In this document: positions 24,687 to 35,946 of the stretch, one piece after another | Numbering within the stretch: the first letter of the stretch is position 1 | How the letters are laid out: the number at the start of each line of letters is the position of its first letter | Assembly (NCBI RefSeq): GCF_025766255.1 | Contig: NW_026516671.1 | Location: 620,001-684,000 of the forward strand | DNA length: 64,000 nt | From: Zychaea mexicana | Taxonomy: Eukaryota > Mucoromycota > Mucoromycetes > Mucorales > Lichtheimiaceae | Direction of reading: 5' to 3' | The notes under the pieces: generated by a model | Told to the model about the DNA's origin: nothing | The model's database searches: none | Seen by the model: the letters and a program-made list of their open reading frames with translations, nothing else | Translations under genes and position numbers: made by a program

Positions 24687-26307
24687 ATGAGCGTTCCAGC
24701 ATGGGCTTCCGTGTTGATCGCTCTCGGTGCAGTAGCCGCTATTGCACTTTCTGCTGATCATCTCTACAACCGCATTACGCGAAACCCCTTCAAGCCTGCA
24801 AAAAAGCATTGCTTCATCACCGGTGGCAGTACTGGTCTCGGAAAGTCGATGGCGATCCAGTTGATTAAAAAGGGAGCTAATGTGACTATTGTGGCACGTC
24901 GTCAATCTGAATTGGACAAGGCTGCACAAGAAATTGAGGTACGCATTGCAAGCTTTTATATTCATCATGTACTTTTGTTTTTGTCTCGAAGCGAGAAAGA
25001 AAGAGAAAATTTAAAGAATAAATAGGCATGTAAAATCAACGAGGAGCAACGCGTTGTTACTGTTAGCGCCGATATGACATCCAAAGAGGATGTCGTCCGG
25101 GCATTGGATGAAGCCAAGGTCAAAATGGGTGTTGTCCCGGAAATTGTATGCACTTGTGCAGGTAAAGCCCCCCGAAACGATCGAATTTTTCTTGAGATGG
25201 AACGGATACAGTTAGTAACGTCAGTGCTAATATCCATCGTGTTTAGGTGCCTCATATCCAAAGTACTTCTTGGATCACACATTGGATGAATTCGAACACC
25301 TTATACGCCTCAACTACCTTGGCCAAGCGTATGTTGCTCACGTAAGTATCAGCTGCAATAAAACAGTCTACTTGGATAGATAATCAATAGTTAACTTATT
25401 TATTTTTGTAACAGCAAGCAACACTGTTGATGCGTGACAATGGAGTCAAGAACGGCAAGATTATCTTTGTTTCATCTATGCTGGGTCTTTTAAGTTTCAC
25501 AGGCTACTCCACCTATTCTCCCACTAAATTTGCTGTCCGTGGTTTGGCTGATACTCTTCGTAATGAGCTTAAGCGATACAATATTGATGTGCATATTTTC
25601 TTCCCCGGAAATATCGACTCGCCAGGTTATGAAGTTGAGGTATGGCATATAATAAGAGCTACCGGGAAGGATTATCTATTGCGGTTTGGAAACATTGAAT
25701 GACACCTCTTTCTTTCTGTGTTTCCAATTAGAACAAGACAAAGCCTGAAGTGACCAAAACCATTGAAGGAGCAAGTCCAGCCATGGATCCCATGGATTGT
25801 GCTCAGGCGCTTATAAGCGGTTAGTGTCTTTACCTTCCTGCTGCTCAAAAGAAAAAGGGACGCACCGTGCGAGCGTTCGAATTACACGTTATAAGATCAA
25901 CAGTAGTCTTACAGGAGGAAAAATTCTTAGGTTTAAATGCAGGCCATTATATGATTACAACCGAGTTCATTGGCGAAGTTTTGCGATGCGCTACCCGAGG
26001 TTAGTAATTTTTCAGGTATAAAAAGTGACAGAATGTAACAATACATCCACTTTTTTCAAATAGGTGTAAATCCATCAAATAATTACGTTATCGACTTCCT
26101 TCTGGCCATGATTGCACAGGTAAATAATTACAGTAAGCTGTGGATAATACCAGTGTCAGTGGGGTTGAACGGATTCAAAAGCTCCGTTGGCGACCAGGTA
26201 TTACTCACACAAAGATTGAAATAACCTTATTTTTTTTAAAAAAAAAATAGCCGGTTGGATCCATCTATGCTATTTTCATGGATTATGTCGCCCGTCAGAC
26301 AAAATGA
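24687..26307 (+). CDS. TSC10: 3-ketodihydrosphingosine reductase (KDSR/Tsc10 type short-chain dehydrogenase)
   Basis: Eight exons: 24687-24938, 25026-25161, 25247-25341, 25415-25639, 25732-25819, 25931-25999, 26064-26119 and 26251-26307, giving 325 aa. An N-terminal membrane anchor (about 5-25) precedes the Rossmann fold with ITGGSTGLGKSMA (NADPH site) and VTIVARRQSEL. The catalytic Ser lies in FVSSMLGLL, and Tyr/Lys lie in YSPTKFAVRG. IFFPGNIDSPGYEVENKTKP is a hallmark of the 3-ketosphinganine reductase group. A second hydrophobic stretch near the C-terminus (VIDFLLAMIAQPVGSIYAIF) may re-enter the membrane. Known function: second step of sphingoid base synthesis at the endoplasmic reticulum, converting 3-ketodihydrosphingosine to dihydrosphingosine. 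All splice sites are GT-AG with matching phase. Confidence 0.93.
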
Positions 26308-26640
26308 AGATCAAAATACAAGCAATAAAGGGACAATTGTGCGTATATTTTATACTTTAATGGATGTTAATAATACAATGGAGGTTTGTTTGTATGAAAA
26401 TGCATAAACTTTGTACTACATGAAAATGACGGAGCAAAAAAATAATGTTATGCATTATGTAAGTTCTAATTTTCTTAGGCTACATATGTACATATTTGCT
26501 GAATAAGTTCTTTTTGTGCATGTACAAGGAAAACGGTCGGAGGGAAGGGTATGTTATATAGTCAAAAGAGAGGTAGAGGTGTGGATCTTAAACAGTGTGT
26601 TTGTTGCCACGTTAGTAGGTGGAGTATGAGGGGTGAAGGA
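26308..26640. other. Convergent intergenic region
   Basis: Shared 3' flanks of the reductase (+) and the Hda2/3-like gene (-). Contains AATACAATG and ATAAACTTTG AT-rich stretches. No gene. Confidence 0.5.
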
Positions 26641-29600
26641 TCATGGAAATTTTGATGAGTTGCCTGGGCTGGTAACAGCATTCTCCAGCGCTATCATAGC
26701 TTCTTCCCTATACTTATATTGTAATGCTGCGGTGTAGCTGGCATACTGATTTTGCAAGGTATCCAATAGTTCTTGATATTCGTCCTGGAAGCTTGATTCT
26801 ATCGATTCCAACTCACTTTGTATTTTGTCGCTGTATACTATTATACGATAAAGTTACGGTTACTAAGGTCATGTCACATCCGTTATTGTACTTAAGATTT
26901 TACTGTTCTTATAAACTTACGCTTAATTTCAGCTTCAGTAGCATTCTCTTTGAAAACTAGAATAGTTGGAGAATAAAATATACAAGGGGTGAATGTCTGT
27001 TGTTTGTTTCCTAGATCCAACAGCAGCTACTACTCTTACTGCTACTGTCTGAGTACGGGTATTATGTATTTACCTCGAGAGAGTCTTGCAGCTTTGGTCA
27101 CTTCCTTTTGCTTCCGTTCCACGTTAAGCGCCTTTGGATAGGTCAGTAACTAAGTAATATAACAAATGAGATTAGTATTATTGTAGTGGCAAGGATATTT
27201 AGGCGCATCATCAAACTTTCTTTTTACCTCTTTAATCAGTTGTCCAGCACGTTTTTTGAAAATATCCAAATCCACCGCAGGATCTTTCCCAGCAACATCC
27301 AAAGTGGGATCTTCATTCAAAACGTCCAAGGGGGTGTTTTCTCCAACGACATCCAACAGACGGTCTTCATCATTAACAACATCCAATGGACGGTCTTCGT
27401 CTACAACGTCCAACGGACGGTCTTCAACATCGTTCAAGGAAGGGTCCCGGTCGATAGACATCCTTTCATTTACAACATCTTCTGTACCCTCATTAACTAT
27501 AGAAAGAGCCGCGATGTTTCCTTTCTTCTCAACATTCTTATCCTCTTGACACTCGACTTCTTGCTTGAAATTACGCTCTTCTTGTTGCTGATGTAGTGCT
27601 ACGTTGGTCTCCACTGCCGTATCTGGAACTGGTGTTGGTGGCTGTACTGCTGTGAGCACATCTGCCTCGTTTTCATCATCATCGTCGCCGACATCTAGTA
27701 TATTCACATCGCTGTCCTCGTCAGTGCTATCATTTAGAATGAAGGGCGATTCTTGTGTGCCGCCTCCAGACATAAGTGTGGTTCTTGTTGTGGTATTTAA
27801 TGGTGACAGGGACGGTAAAGGTGGCGTCTTGCTGTTGCTCGTAGTAAATGTAGTAGTGCTAACACGTTCAGCACCGGGCAACGATTGCTCCAATTGCGCC
27901 TCGTTGTTGCTCGTAGCAGTAGCAGTAGCAGTAGCAGTATTAGTAGTTGTAGCGCAGCCATTTTTTGGGGCCGGCAATAACGGCTCTGGAGGCGTGTTGT
28001 TGCTGATTGCAATTGTAGAAGTAGAAAGGGTGGTGGTGGTAGAGACATTTTTCGGATTGATCACTGACGGCCCATGTGAGGGTACCATGATGTTATTTGC
28101 AGTAGTCGTAAAAGTAGCAGTGCAAAGACGTTTTGGAACACGCAATGAGGACCCCAGAGACGCTGGTCTTTTTGTCTGCCTTGAAGACAAAGAAGAGCGG
28201 AAGAGGGACGGGATAGCTCGAGCAATAGATTTGCGTGACATTCGTTCAGTATCATCGAGATCATGCCATGTGTTGGAGGCGTACATTGTATTTTGGAGGA
28301 GCTTCTTGTGCTTCCAAACGGTTTTCCAGTCGTCAGTATCGAGGTCAGCTGCGCCTTGACATAGTATAGGAAATGCACGTTCTTCGATGGTGCCTTTAGT
28401 GATCATCCACACACTGCGTTTGTCGCCGTCAATCTTTGTAAATATAGCGTCGGAAGGTAATATACGAATATCGAACACGATAACAATGTCAATGGTTGGC
28501 CGGCTAGACTATATATATTTTTGTTATGTGGTGTGTTCATATTAATTTTTCGTAACCGCTATCCGTCACATACATTCAGGAACATACCCATTTTTCGGTT
28601 CTATCCTTGTCCGTGGAGAGAAAAACCCCATGGTCATTCTCCCAATTGTCTTCCAGTATGACCGGGATACGCTCGCATCGGTAGTCGTGGGATCGCAAAA
28701 GTTGACAGATAGTAGACTCCGTGTTGTGATTTTCAGTGATTATGGCAATATCAAATCCCTGCCATTACCACACCCCCATTAGCATTATATATATTATCGC
28801 CACACTAATGGTTGTATTATATAAACATTTACCGCTTGCAAGCCTGCTATCATATCTAGCAGTTTAAACAAGAGTGATGTCTTGCCCGACTGCTTGACAG
28901 CTTCTTCGGGATCTTGCGACCCATAATTATCTTCAGAAACCTCAGAATCTGGATGGTTTAGAATATTCAGCAGCTCTTCGAATCGATTTCTCAATGTAGA
29001 ACACGTTCGATTGGTGGTATTGGTACCAGTCTGAACTGCATCATCGCACTTTGTTTGTTCATACTGTGTTGGTCGTGCAAACATCATTTCAGGCAGTGAT
29101 ACCGGCGGTAGTGATGATGATGGAGGTGGAGTAGGTTGTCTTATCGTGGTAATCGGCGCTGGAGGAAGCGGCTGTTCCTGCTCCGTAAGCTGACGATGTT
29201 GCTCTTGTCCTTGCTGTCCTGAAGGAAGAACAAGGTCAGGTGCTGTACTCTCTTGCTGCTGCTGCTGCTGCTGATGTTTTTGCTCCTGGTTTTTTGGAAC
29301 GCCTTTCTCTGTTAAAGGAGCAGAATCAGAATCACTCTCAGCTACAGGTATACTCTCTTGCTGTTGCTCTTGTTCTTGTTCTTGTTGAATGCGCTTCTCC
29401 GTTGTGAGATTAACGTGCCTCCGATCGTCCTCGACTGCTACTGCTATCTGGTGTAGTTGTTCTGGAACTTCTTGCAACAGTGTCTCTTCCAAGCTTTCGT
29501 CGACTGTTGTTGTCATTACTGTTTCTGCTACAGTTTCTTGTTCGCAATCTCCACTGGCTGGCGTCAAAGTCGTTGTCGTAGTAACGTTATTTGCACCGTC

Positions 29601-29819
29601 AGTAACAGATCCATTCAATGTCGGAATTGTTTCCTGAGCGCGTTTGTTCCACCACTCTGTCCATTGTCGGGTATAAGCGTTATCACTTTTCCACTCGATC
29701 CCGGGATCCCTATATTGAGCAGCGATCGGGATGGAGGTATCAAACAAATTCAATCCAGATATTCGGCGTAGACGATCGAGAAAACGCATTGAGGACGGAT
29801 CTACGATCTTGGTGGGCAT
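26641..29819 (-). CDS. Hda2/Hda3-like histone deacetylase complex subunit (helicase-lobe-like domain plus coiled coil)
   Basis: Six exons: 29819-28833, 28758-28588, 28508-27228, 27149-27074, 26956-26921 and 26837-26641, giving 915 aa. The first 300 residues are low-complexity (Thr/Gln-rich, EQEQEQQQES). A domain spanning the first three exons follows. SGKTSLLFKLLDMIAGLQA begins lobe 2 of SNF2-type helicases (about 311), then GFDIAIITENHNTESTICQL, DIVIVFDIRILPSDAI and SVWMITKGTIEERAF. No DEAH Walker B or complete helicase is present, as in Hda2/Hda3. A Ser/Thr/Asp-rich linker contains degenerate tandem units (DRPLDVVDE, DRLLDVVGE, NTPLDVLNE). The C-terminus is a predicted coiled coil (SDKIQSELESIESSFQDEYQ). 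I infer a chromatin silencing complex subunit. The true start could lie farther upstream. Confidence in the gene is high and in the family moderate. Confidence 0.72.
27276..27450 (-). repeat. In-frame degenerate tandem repeat in the Hda2/3-like gene
   Basis: About 30-nt units encoding variants of (D/E)-(D/E)-x-x-LDV-(V/L/A) occur at least six times in a row in exon 3. On the + strand they show as repeated GGACGGTCTTC/CAACATCCAA blocks. The acidic repeats lie between the helicase-like domain and the coiled coil. They probably vary in copy number between strains. Confidence 0.7.
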
Positions 29820-30666
29820 ATACTACAGTGGGGGAAGAAGTTGCGCAATAGAAAATGGAAGAAGTGTAGTCGGAAGTTCCTGGGCTTACATTTTGGTCAA
29901 TCAGAAGGCTGTATAAGAATCCTTAAAGCAGCCAATGACAGCTCTGAATAAGCTTTTACGTGTAACACTTCAAAATACTGGTGCATGACATTGCTGTATC
30001 ACCATCATATGCCATAGTAGTGTCTCTAGTTGAAAGAATCAAAATGCATAATATCAACGACAATATTGCAGGGGTTACAGGTGCAAGGACATAACTTTTA
30101 TGCAATGCATTTTTTATACAAGGTCCTTTTAAAATGCGTAATGATATTGCGCATAACTAATACACGATTTATCACTTACGTTTTGTTTGATCACTAATAG
30201 AATGTTTGTATGGTAGACTAAGTAGTAGTATGCTCTGTCAAAAGAAGCAGCGTTAAAGATAAAGGGATCCCTTTGTGTGCGATAAAAAGGAGCCCATTCT
30301 CTATTTACCAGTGGTCATTAATGGAAACAAGCTGCTTGTAAGGTGCGGACAGGAACAAGACAAGACAAGAACAGAAAGACCGGACGAGAATGTGCTAGGT
30401 GCTTTCAGCAAGAACAAGACTACAGGAATGAGACCCAAAGGTAGGAGACCAGATGGTGAGAGAAGAGACGAGGAACAAGATATAGGAAGGAAACAAGATA
30501 TCTGACTGATGTTTCATTATTCAAAGACTATGGTGTATATACATGGAATTTACTAATGCGAATAAACGGAAAGATTGGTATCAGGGTTGATAATTCGGAC
30601 GATGATGATGGATGATATTGTTACTTGGGGATTTAATGAGTGATCATCGAGGTTGAGGGTGATCAC
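29820..30666. other. Intergenic region
   Basis: No gene supported. A purine-rich segment with imperfect ACAAGA/GGAACAAGA units lies at about 30350-30500. A 76-codon ORF across it is very Arg/Lys/Asp-rich and looks like a product of the repeat. Confidence 0.45.
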
Positions 30667-30957
30667 TTAGTAGAGGTCGACTCCGTTGGATTGTTGGGCC
30701 TGCAAGACATGTCTGGGCTTTATAACAGTCATTTTGAATAAAAAAGTAACAACCCATAAAAATACCCAAAATCACTTACGAGCTTTCTACGCACACTGCG
30801 GACAGGGTACGTCATCCTCACTATACGGTAATACATAAAGGTCAGGGGGATGTTAGTCGTTGATAAGAAATTGTCGTCATGCCAGGTGCACTTACCTAAG
30901 TGAAGGCGCCGCCGGGCAACACAGGACTCAACCAGAGCCCTGCTCTTCAATGGTAGG
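30667..30957 (-). CDS. Candidate spliced 3' end of a small unknown gene
   Basis: Three short pieces on the minus strand join with good signals and phase: 30957-30896 (ending TTAG before GTAAGT), 30820-30780 (TATAG before, GTAAGT after) and 30699-30667 (TTGCAG before). The reading is ALVESCVARRRLHL, then VRMTYPVRSVRRKL, then AQQSNGVDLY and a stop. The peptide is strongly basic. The 5' exon(s) and start codon were not found; candidates lie in 30970-31270. I recognise no family. It could be a small basic protein, or a spliced non-coding RNA with chance open frames. Confidence 0.3.
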
Positions 30958-31679
30958 CTAGCAACCGATTATAATAACGAAATTCTCACACGAATGACAA
31001 CTTCTCACACAGCTTCACAGCATAAAAGCACAGCTCACATGACGCTACCCTGTGCAGGTCAGTGCCCGAGAGAAAGAGAGCGAGAGAGAAAAGAATGTTA
31101 GACCATTGGTTGCAAATAGAGAATCACTCATCGTGACGATCAAACAGCAACTGCAATGACAGAATGTTAATAAAGTCATACGTACAAAAGGCCAAAAGCA
31201 AAAAAAAATGATGCGGGGCAAGCGCGTTGAAAGTTAGGAAGAAATACCAACGTCTCGATGTGTCGTGCAGTATGCTACTATTATAATCTTTTTGATTATA
31301 TCAATCACATGATTTCACTAGTGTCGTCAGCAGTGTTATGACAGTTCCCATTTGATCATGGAGCAAAGTGACTAGATGATGTCAATTACAAAATATACAC
31401 AATTTTTATTTTCTAAAAACAATTTTATAGTTGTTGCTGTTGTTTGATTCTAAAGGTCGTCTATGAAAAAGAGCGGAAAAGAAACGCTGTCTTAGCAACA
31501 AAAGAAGATTGCTTGTTGTTGTACTTGATGCCCATATACCATATTGGATTAGTGATGGACACTATGAGAATGATGGATGATGCATACTTTTTTAGAGGTA
31601 GGATGCCTGCAACAAAGGTGGATGGATTAATCAACGTTAAAACGATGTTTTCTTTCTTCTTAACTTCAAGGGTCTCTTT
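30958..31679. other. Intergenic region
   Basis: Might contain the missing 5' exons of the candidate at 30667-30957 (acceptor-like TGCACAG and CATTGCAG motifs on the minus strand). Otherwise no gene seen. A GA-rich stretch lies at 31072-31095. Confidence 0.4.
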
Positions 31680-33020
31680 TTAATTTTCAGTAGTCAATGG
31701 ATTTGCAAATCTCACCCTTCTACTAGCTGCTTCCATATCGCTTTCGGAAATGTTATGCTTCCTATCGTCTGAAGGGATCTCGTAGACGCCACCCAGGATC
31801 AAGTAGGGCCGGTAAGCGAACAATGCAAGTTCCTCCATGGAAGTAACGCCAGAGAGCACGAGAACAGGATCGATTTCGGAACTGATACCGGCAACAATAC
31901 TAAATAGACATCAAAGACTAGGTTTAGATCTTGCAATTACAACTCGAAAGCCATGGAAAAAAAAAAGAGTACATACTCAGTATCCATGCGATCACCAATG
32001 ATACATGTTTCCAGGCGACTCAATCCGAGAACTTTTTGAGCATAACGCATGATCAATGCCGAAGGTTTACCGCAGAAGAATGCCTTGGTGCGTGTCACTA
32101 ACTCGACACAAGCCGTGAAAGCACCGCATGATGGGATCTTGTTACCCTTTGAGTCCAAGTTCTCTACATCCAAGTTGGTGGCAATCAGCTTGGCACCTTG
32201 CTGAACCAGCTGGACGGCTTTGCTCAGCTTTTCATAGTTGTATGAAGGACCTTCGCCGAGAATGACATAGTCTGGATTGTGATCGTTCATGAAAAAGCCC
32301 TTGTCATACAACGAATAAGCAAGACCAGGCTCGCCAATCACGTAACAAGTGCCACCCTATAGATGATAATAATGATAATAATACCCTTGTCATTAGCCCT
32401 TTCGTTTTCCTCTCTCTCTTTTCATATTAGCCTTGAGAGCAGACATGGCTTACATTGGGCGATTGAGAGCTGAGGAAATAAGCAGTTGCTTGACCGGCAG
32501 TGAAAAAGTGATCCTCAGTCACTTCAATACCGAGACGGCTCAGCTTTTGTTGCAATTCACGTGGCGTGGGTGCAGAGTTGTTTGTCAAAAACAGGTACTT
32601 TTTGTTGTTTCTGTTCAAAAAGTCGACAAGCTCCTTTGCACCTGGCAAAAGCTTTGTGCCCTATATACGCATTTCAACGTGACGGTCAGAAAGAGAAGGC
32701 CATCGTAGCAGGACACGAGAAGAAAGAAACGTGGAGATACTTGCGTGGTAGATGACACCATCCATATCAATGATGAAGCCCTTCTTTTGACGAATGTTCT
32801 CAAGGCGCTCGTTATGGATGGCAGGGTTCTTCAACAAGGCCCAGTCCTTTTGAACAGATGCCGAGTTTTGGCGCTGTCTGTCGCCTTGATCGTGTGTATT
32901 GAGATTGTGGGCAAAGTCGGCAGCAAGGTCTCTGCTGATGGAGTCTTCTTCCGGGTTGACAGAATCAGTGCTTGGCTCACGGATCTCGGGGTTCTTTTGC
33001 TGTTCTTCTTTACCAGACAT
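31680..33020 (-). CDS. PHO13-type HAD phosphatase (4-nitrophenylphosphatase / phosphoglycolate phosphatase family)
   Basis: Four exons: 33020-32745, 32660-32454, 32356-31977 and 31899-31680, giving 360 aa. A hydrophilic N-tail of about 75 residues precedes HAD motif I, GFIIDMDGVIYHG (nucleophile and acid Asp). LFLTNNSAPTPRELQQKL is motif II, FCGKPSALIMRYAQKVLG is the Lys motif III, and CIIGDRMDTDI is motif IV. A type II cap lies between motifs II and III (YVIGEPGLAYSLYDKGF, PDYVILGEGPSYNYEKLSKA). The family removes phosphate from 2-phosphoglycolate and related side products of glycolysis. Intron 1 begins GCAAGT, so it is a GC-AG intron. The other two are GT-AG. The ORF extends 86 codons upstream of MSGKEEQQK, but that part looks like leader sequence. 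Confidence 0.93.
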
Positions 33021-33347
33021 GATGTACGACTGTTTGATTACTGTGTCAAAGACGGGAATTGGAAAGACAAATGTGATATACCAGGGAATAGAGGGTCTCT
33101 TTTTTATTATCGTACAAAGTGGAGGGGGGTTGGGAAGGGTAGAAATGTTCTGTTTACTGGGGTGTGTGGTGTGTGGTAATGTAGTAATGCTGAGACGCGC
33201 GGTCATAGAAATATCCATCAAATAACGCAACAACCCATGAAGAAATCTTTTGATGCAACGGTACGTATTGTAGAGCATAGCGCGTTATGCGTTGAGGTAG
33301 TAGGTAGATAGATATGCTGTATTTATGTTGTCATGGTTACGTCAATC
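33021..33347. other. Intergenic region between tandem minus-strand genes
   Basis: 327 nt between the PHO13-like start and the TMEM242-like stop. Contains CACACACC-rich sequence on the minus strand. No gene. Confidence 0.5.
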
Positions 33348-34000
33348 TTATTCGTCATTTTCGACGGCCCGATTCCATTCTTCTTCTTCCTCAGGCTTCA
33401 TCACAAATTCCTTGCCACCCAAAAGCGCGCGTAACTTCGACGTCTGTCGCGGTACGATTACTTTTAATCGATCCGAGAAATCTTTAAACTACATGGTTGG
33501 CAGTTTCATTTTTAGTTTTTTAACAAGTACCTCTCTCTCTCTTCCTCAAATCATTATATTATCTCGGTTTGAAAACTTACGTTGCTCACATCCAGCCAAT
33601 AGCCTATTCCAACAGCAAGTATACCGGCGCCACCGAGTGCTAAGAGTGATCCATAACCCAGTGCTTTGAAAGCGAAAAACCGTGCTTCTTGTTTTGCTAC
33701 GGCGTATTCTGCAGGTGTCATTTTCGGTGGCGTGTATTCTGGAATGTTTGATTTTGGTGATTGAGGTATTGACAATGTTGCTGCTGGTGATGCCGTCGTG
33801 GTAGTGGTATTCAGGGTGGTGTTTGTGGTCGTAGTTTTAGCAGTAGCTGCTGTTGCAACTGCTGCTTTTGCTTCTGCAGCTGCTTCTTTGGCTTGTTTTC
33901 GTTTCGTATGCCAGATCGCACCCATGAGACCCGCTCCAAATGCGCCTGCTGCACTTAACAGTAATCCTCGAGTCTCGATCTTTTCCGGTTCATTTCCCAT
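33348..34000 (-). CDS. TMEM242-like small membrane protein
   Basis: Two exons: 34000-33581 and 33488-33348, giving 186 aa, joined by a GTAAGT...TGTAG intron at phase 0. Residues 12-30 (LLLSAAGAFGAGLMGAIWH) form the first hydrophobic segment. An Ala/Lys helix and a Thr/Asn-rich spacer follow. FFAFKALGYGSLLALGGAGI then LAVGIGYWLDV resembles the second segment of TMEM242 (ALRALGWGSLYAW type). The tail FKDFSDRLKVIVPRQ and EEEEEWNRAVENDE also matches the TMEM242 C-terminus in style. In animals TMEM242 is a mitochondrial inner-membrane factor for ATP synthase c-ring assembly. Transfer of that role to this protein is inference. Confidence 0.7.
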
Positions 34001-35946
34001 TGCAGTCTAGAGGTTTGTTGTTGTCAAAATTCGGAAGTATACTTAAACCCGGAAATCAAAGAGAGCCCGAAGGTTGACAGCGGCTTAATTAAAGCAGTCA
34101 TTGTAAAGTAACTACGCTTTGTATCTGATTATTAATACCTACTAGTGGTATACATATTTTTTTTGTTTTGTATGTTCAAGCTGACTAGTATCATTACTGT
34201 ATCGCAAGTAAGAGAGTGCGCTTCTCCTATCAACTGCTTTAGAGAAAGTATGCGTGAGCTTGATTTATGTGGGTTACTAGCCAGCATTATGTGCGTGAGC
34301 TGTCACATACAGATGTTGAATTGCCAAAATTGAACCTCTGCTACAATAGTATCTTCTACCAGGATTGAAGAGATAAGCATGTATCTGTATTTTCCAGCAG
34401 CTACTAGAATGTATGTAATAGTGGTAGTACATACCACCAGTTGACGCCTTACACGTGGTAGTCCGCAAGTTTCTCATCACGTCCCTGTTCTTCCCCTCTT
34501 GGAGGATCAAACATCACTCCTCCATCATTCCTGATATGTGTACCTTATTGGACGTTTCTCCTCTTTTGTCCTTTTCACGTCCTGAGCAACACCCCCTCCC
34601 TCGCGCTTAGTGCTAGGGGGTGAGTGTTTTTATGCAGAAAAGCACTACCTGTGCTCTTCTTTGCCTGGCTTAAAGCACGAAAAAGCTTCTTTATCTTGAA
34701 CGCTAATTCACACTGGGCATTAGAGGATGCATAATCATTATCAATAACCATATGACAGAAGATGATTTATTTGTTACACTTTTTTCAGCTTTTCGGTGTG
34801 GTGATGACAAACATTATGCCATCCCATACACACATTATATACTGCAACTGTTTTAACCAGTTGATACGCTATAACTAGTATAATATTCTCCTATTTTTTC
34901 AATGTGCTGTGTATTCAAGTACATACACCAAAGAAAGAGAGAAAACATCGATGTAATGAGATCGGCGAACGAGGGTTTGAGATAAAGAAAACATGTGTTT
35001 GTGCATGAAAATATAATAAAAATACAACAACACATAGCAATACTAGCAAAACGTAGCAAAAGAGAAAGAAAGAACATGCACAATTATTATCATTGCTTAT
35101 ACGTTTTATCTAATGCTGCATCATGGTATCTAGTTACTATAGCAGTGAAGGAGAAGGGGCGATCCGCTTTTTCATTGATGATCCGCTTCTTCATTGTTGA
35201 TTGCTGCTGCTGTGTTTATATAGTATGCATAATGATATGTACTAAAGTAGACTTTTCAACAGGCATCACAACGTAACAACAACTTTTTTTGAAGGGAGAA
35301 GAGGAAAGGAAAGGGGGCTATATTATTATTTACCTAGAATTAGGGTAAAGTCAAATTAGGAGATTGACGTTTTAGAGTTGCTGTTGCTGTTGTATATAAC
35401 GCTAATACAGTGAATGCTTGAAACAGTATCTGACATGTGATGAAGATTTCGCTTAGAGTTTAACAAAAAATAGAAACGTGGTTTATTATTATGACCTCTA
35501 TGATACAAGAAAGGATTTGTTGGTGAAAAGCAGAGGGTTAATTATGATTTGATGAGGAAGAATTAGTCATAGAAAGAAGAAGGTGAATGGATTAGAATCG
35601 ATCTTATGTAAGCTTTCTTTTTGCTTGGAGAAATATTATTTTTAAAAGGCAAAAAGATAAAACATTGAGGTTGCTATTACTGGGAAATAAAAGGGATCAG
35701 GGTGGAGATAGGTAATATGGTGCGTAAAAAGAAGAAAAGATAAATGATCTCGATGTTTTGGTGCTGTTGGAGTGTGTATGTTGTGTGTGTGTGTGTATGT
35801 GTTTTTTGTTTGTTAGAAAGGAAAAGGAAAGCATGCAAAGAAGAAAAGATAATAAAGAAAAGAAAAAAGCAGAAGATGGGCAGTGTGTTGCTAAGTAAGT
35901 ACTAGAATGTGATAAGGATAATAATGGTAGTGTAAGGTTTCTTTCG
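34001..35946. other. Intergenic region
   Basis: Nearly 2 kb with no supportable CDS. Two adjacent hairpins lie at 34590-34622 and about 34644-34660. GA- and GAAAAG-rich DNA at 35500-35880 and a (GT)n at about 35776-35805 are the 3' flank of the zinc-finger gene. Confidence 0.45.
34590..34622. other. GC-rich hairpin
   Basis: CACCCCCT at 34590-34597 pairs perfectly with AGGGGGTG at 34615-34622 around a 17-nt loop. A second smaller inverted repeat (AGCAC / GTGCT) follows about 22 nt downstream. It stands out in AT-rich DNA. It could be a structured RNA, a terminator-like 3' element or chance. Confidence 0.4.

Noticed and set aside
25861..25900. GTTCGAATTAC resembling a tRNA B box
   Set aside because: Lies in an intron of the sphingolipid reductase gene without any matching acceptor stem or A box; no tRNA was found in the window.
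27604..28359. 251-codon plus-strand ORF
   Set aside because: Exact antisense of exon 3 of the Hda2/3-like gene; a product of low-complexity coding DNA.
32661..33278. 86-codon upstream extension of the PHO13-like protein
   Set aside because: Composition (His, Thr, Pro from CACACC repeats) fits leader DNA, and the acidic MSGKEEQQK start is more plausible.
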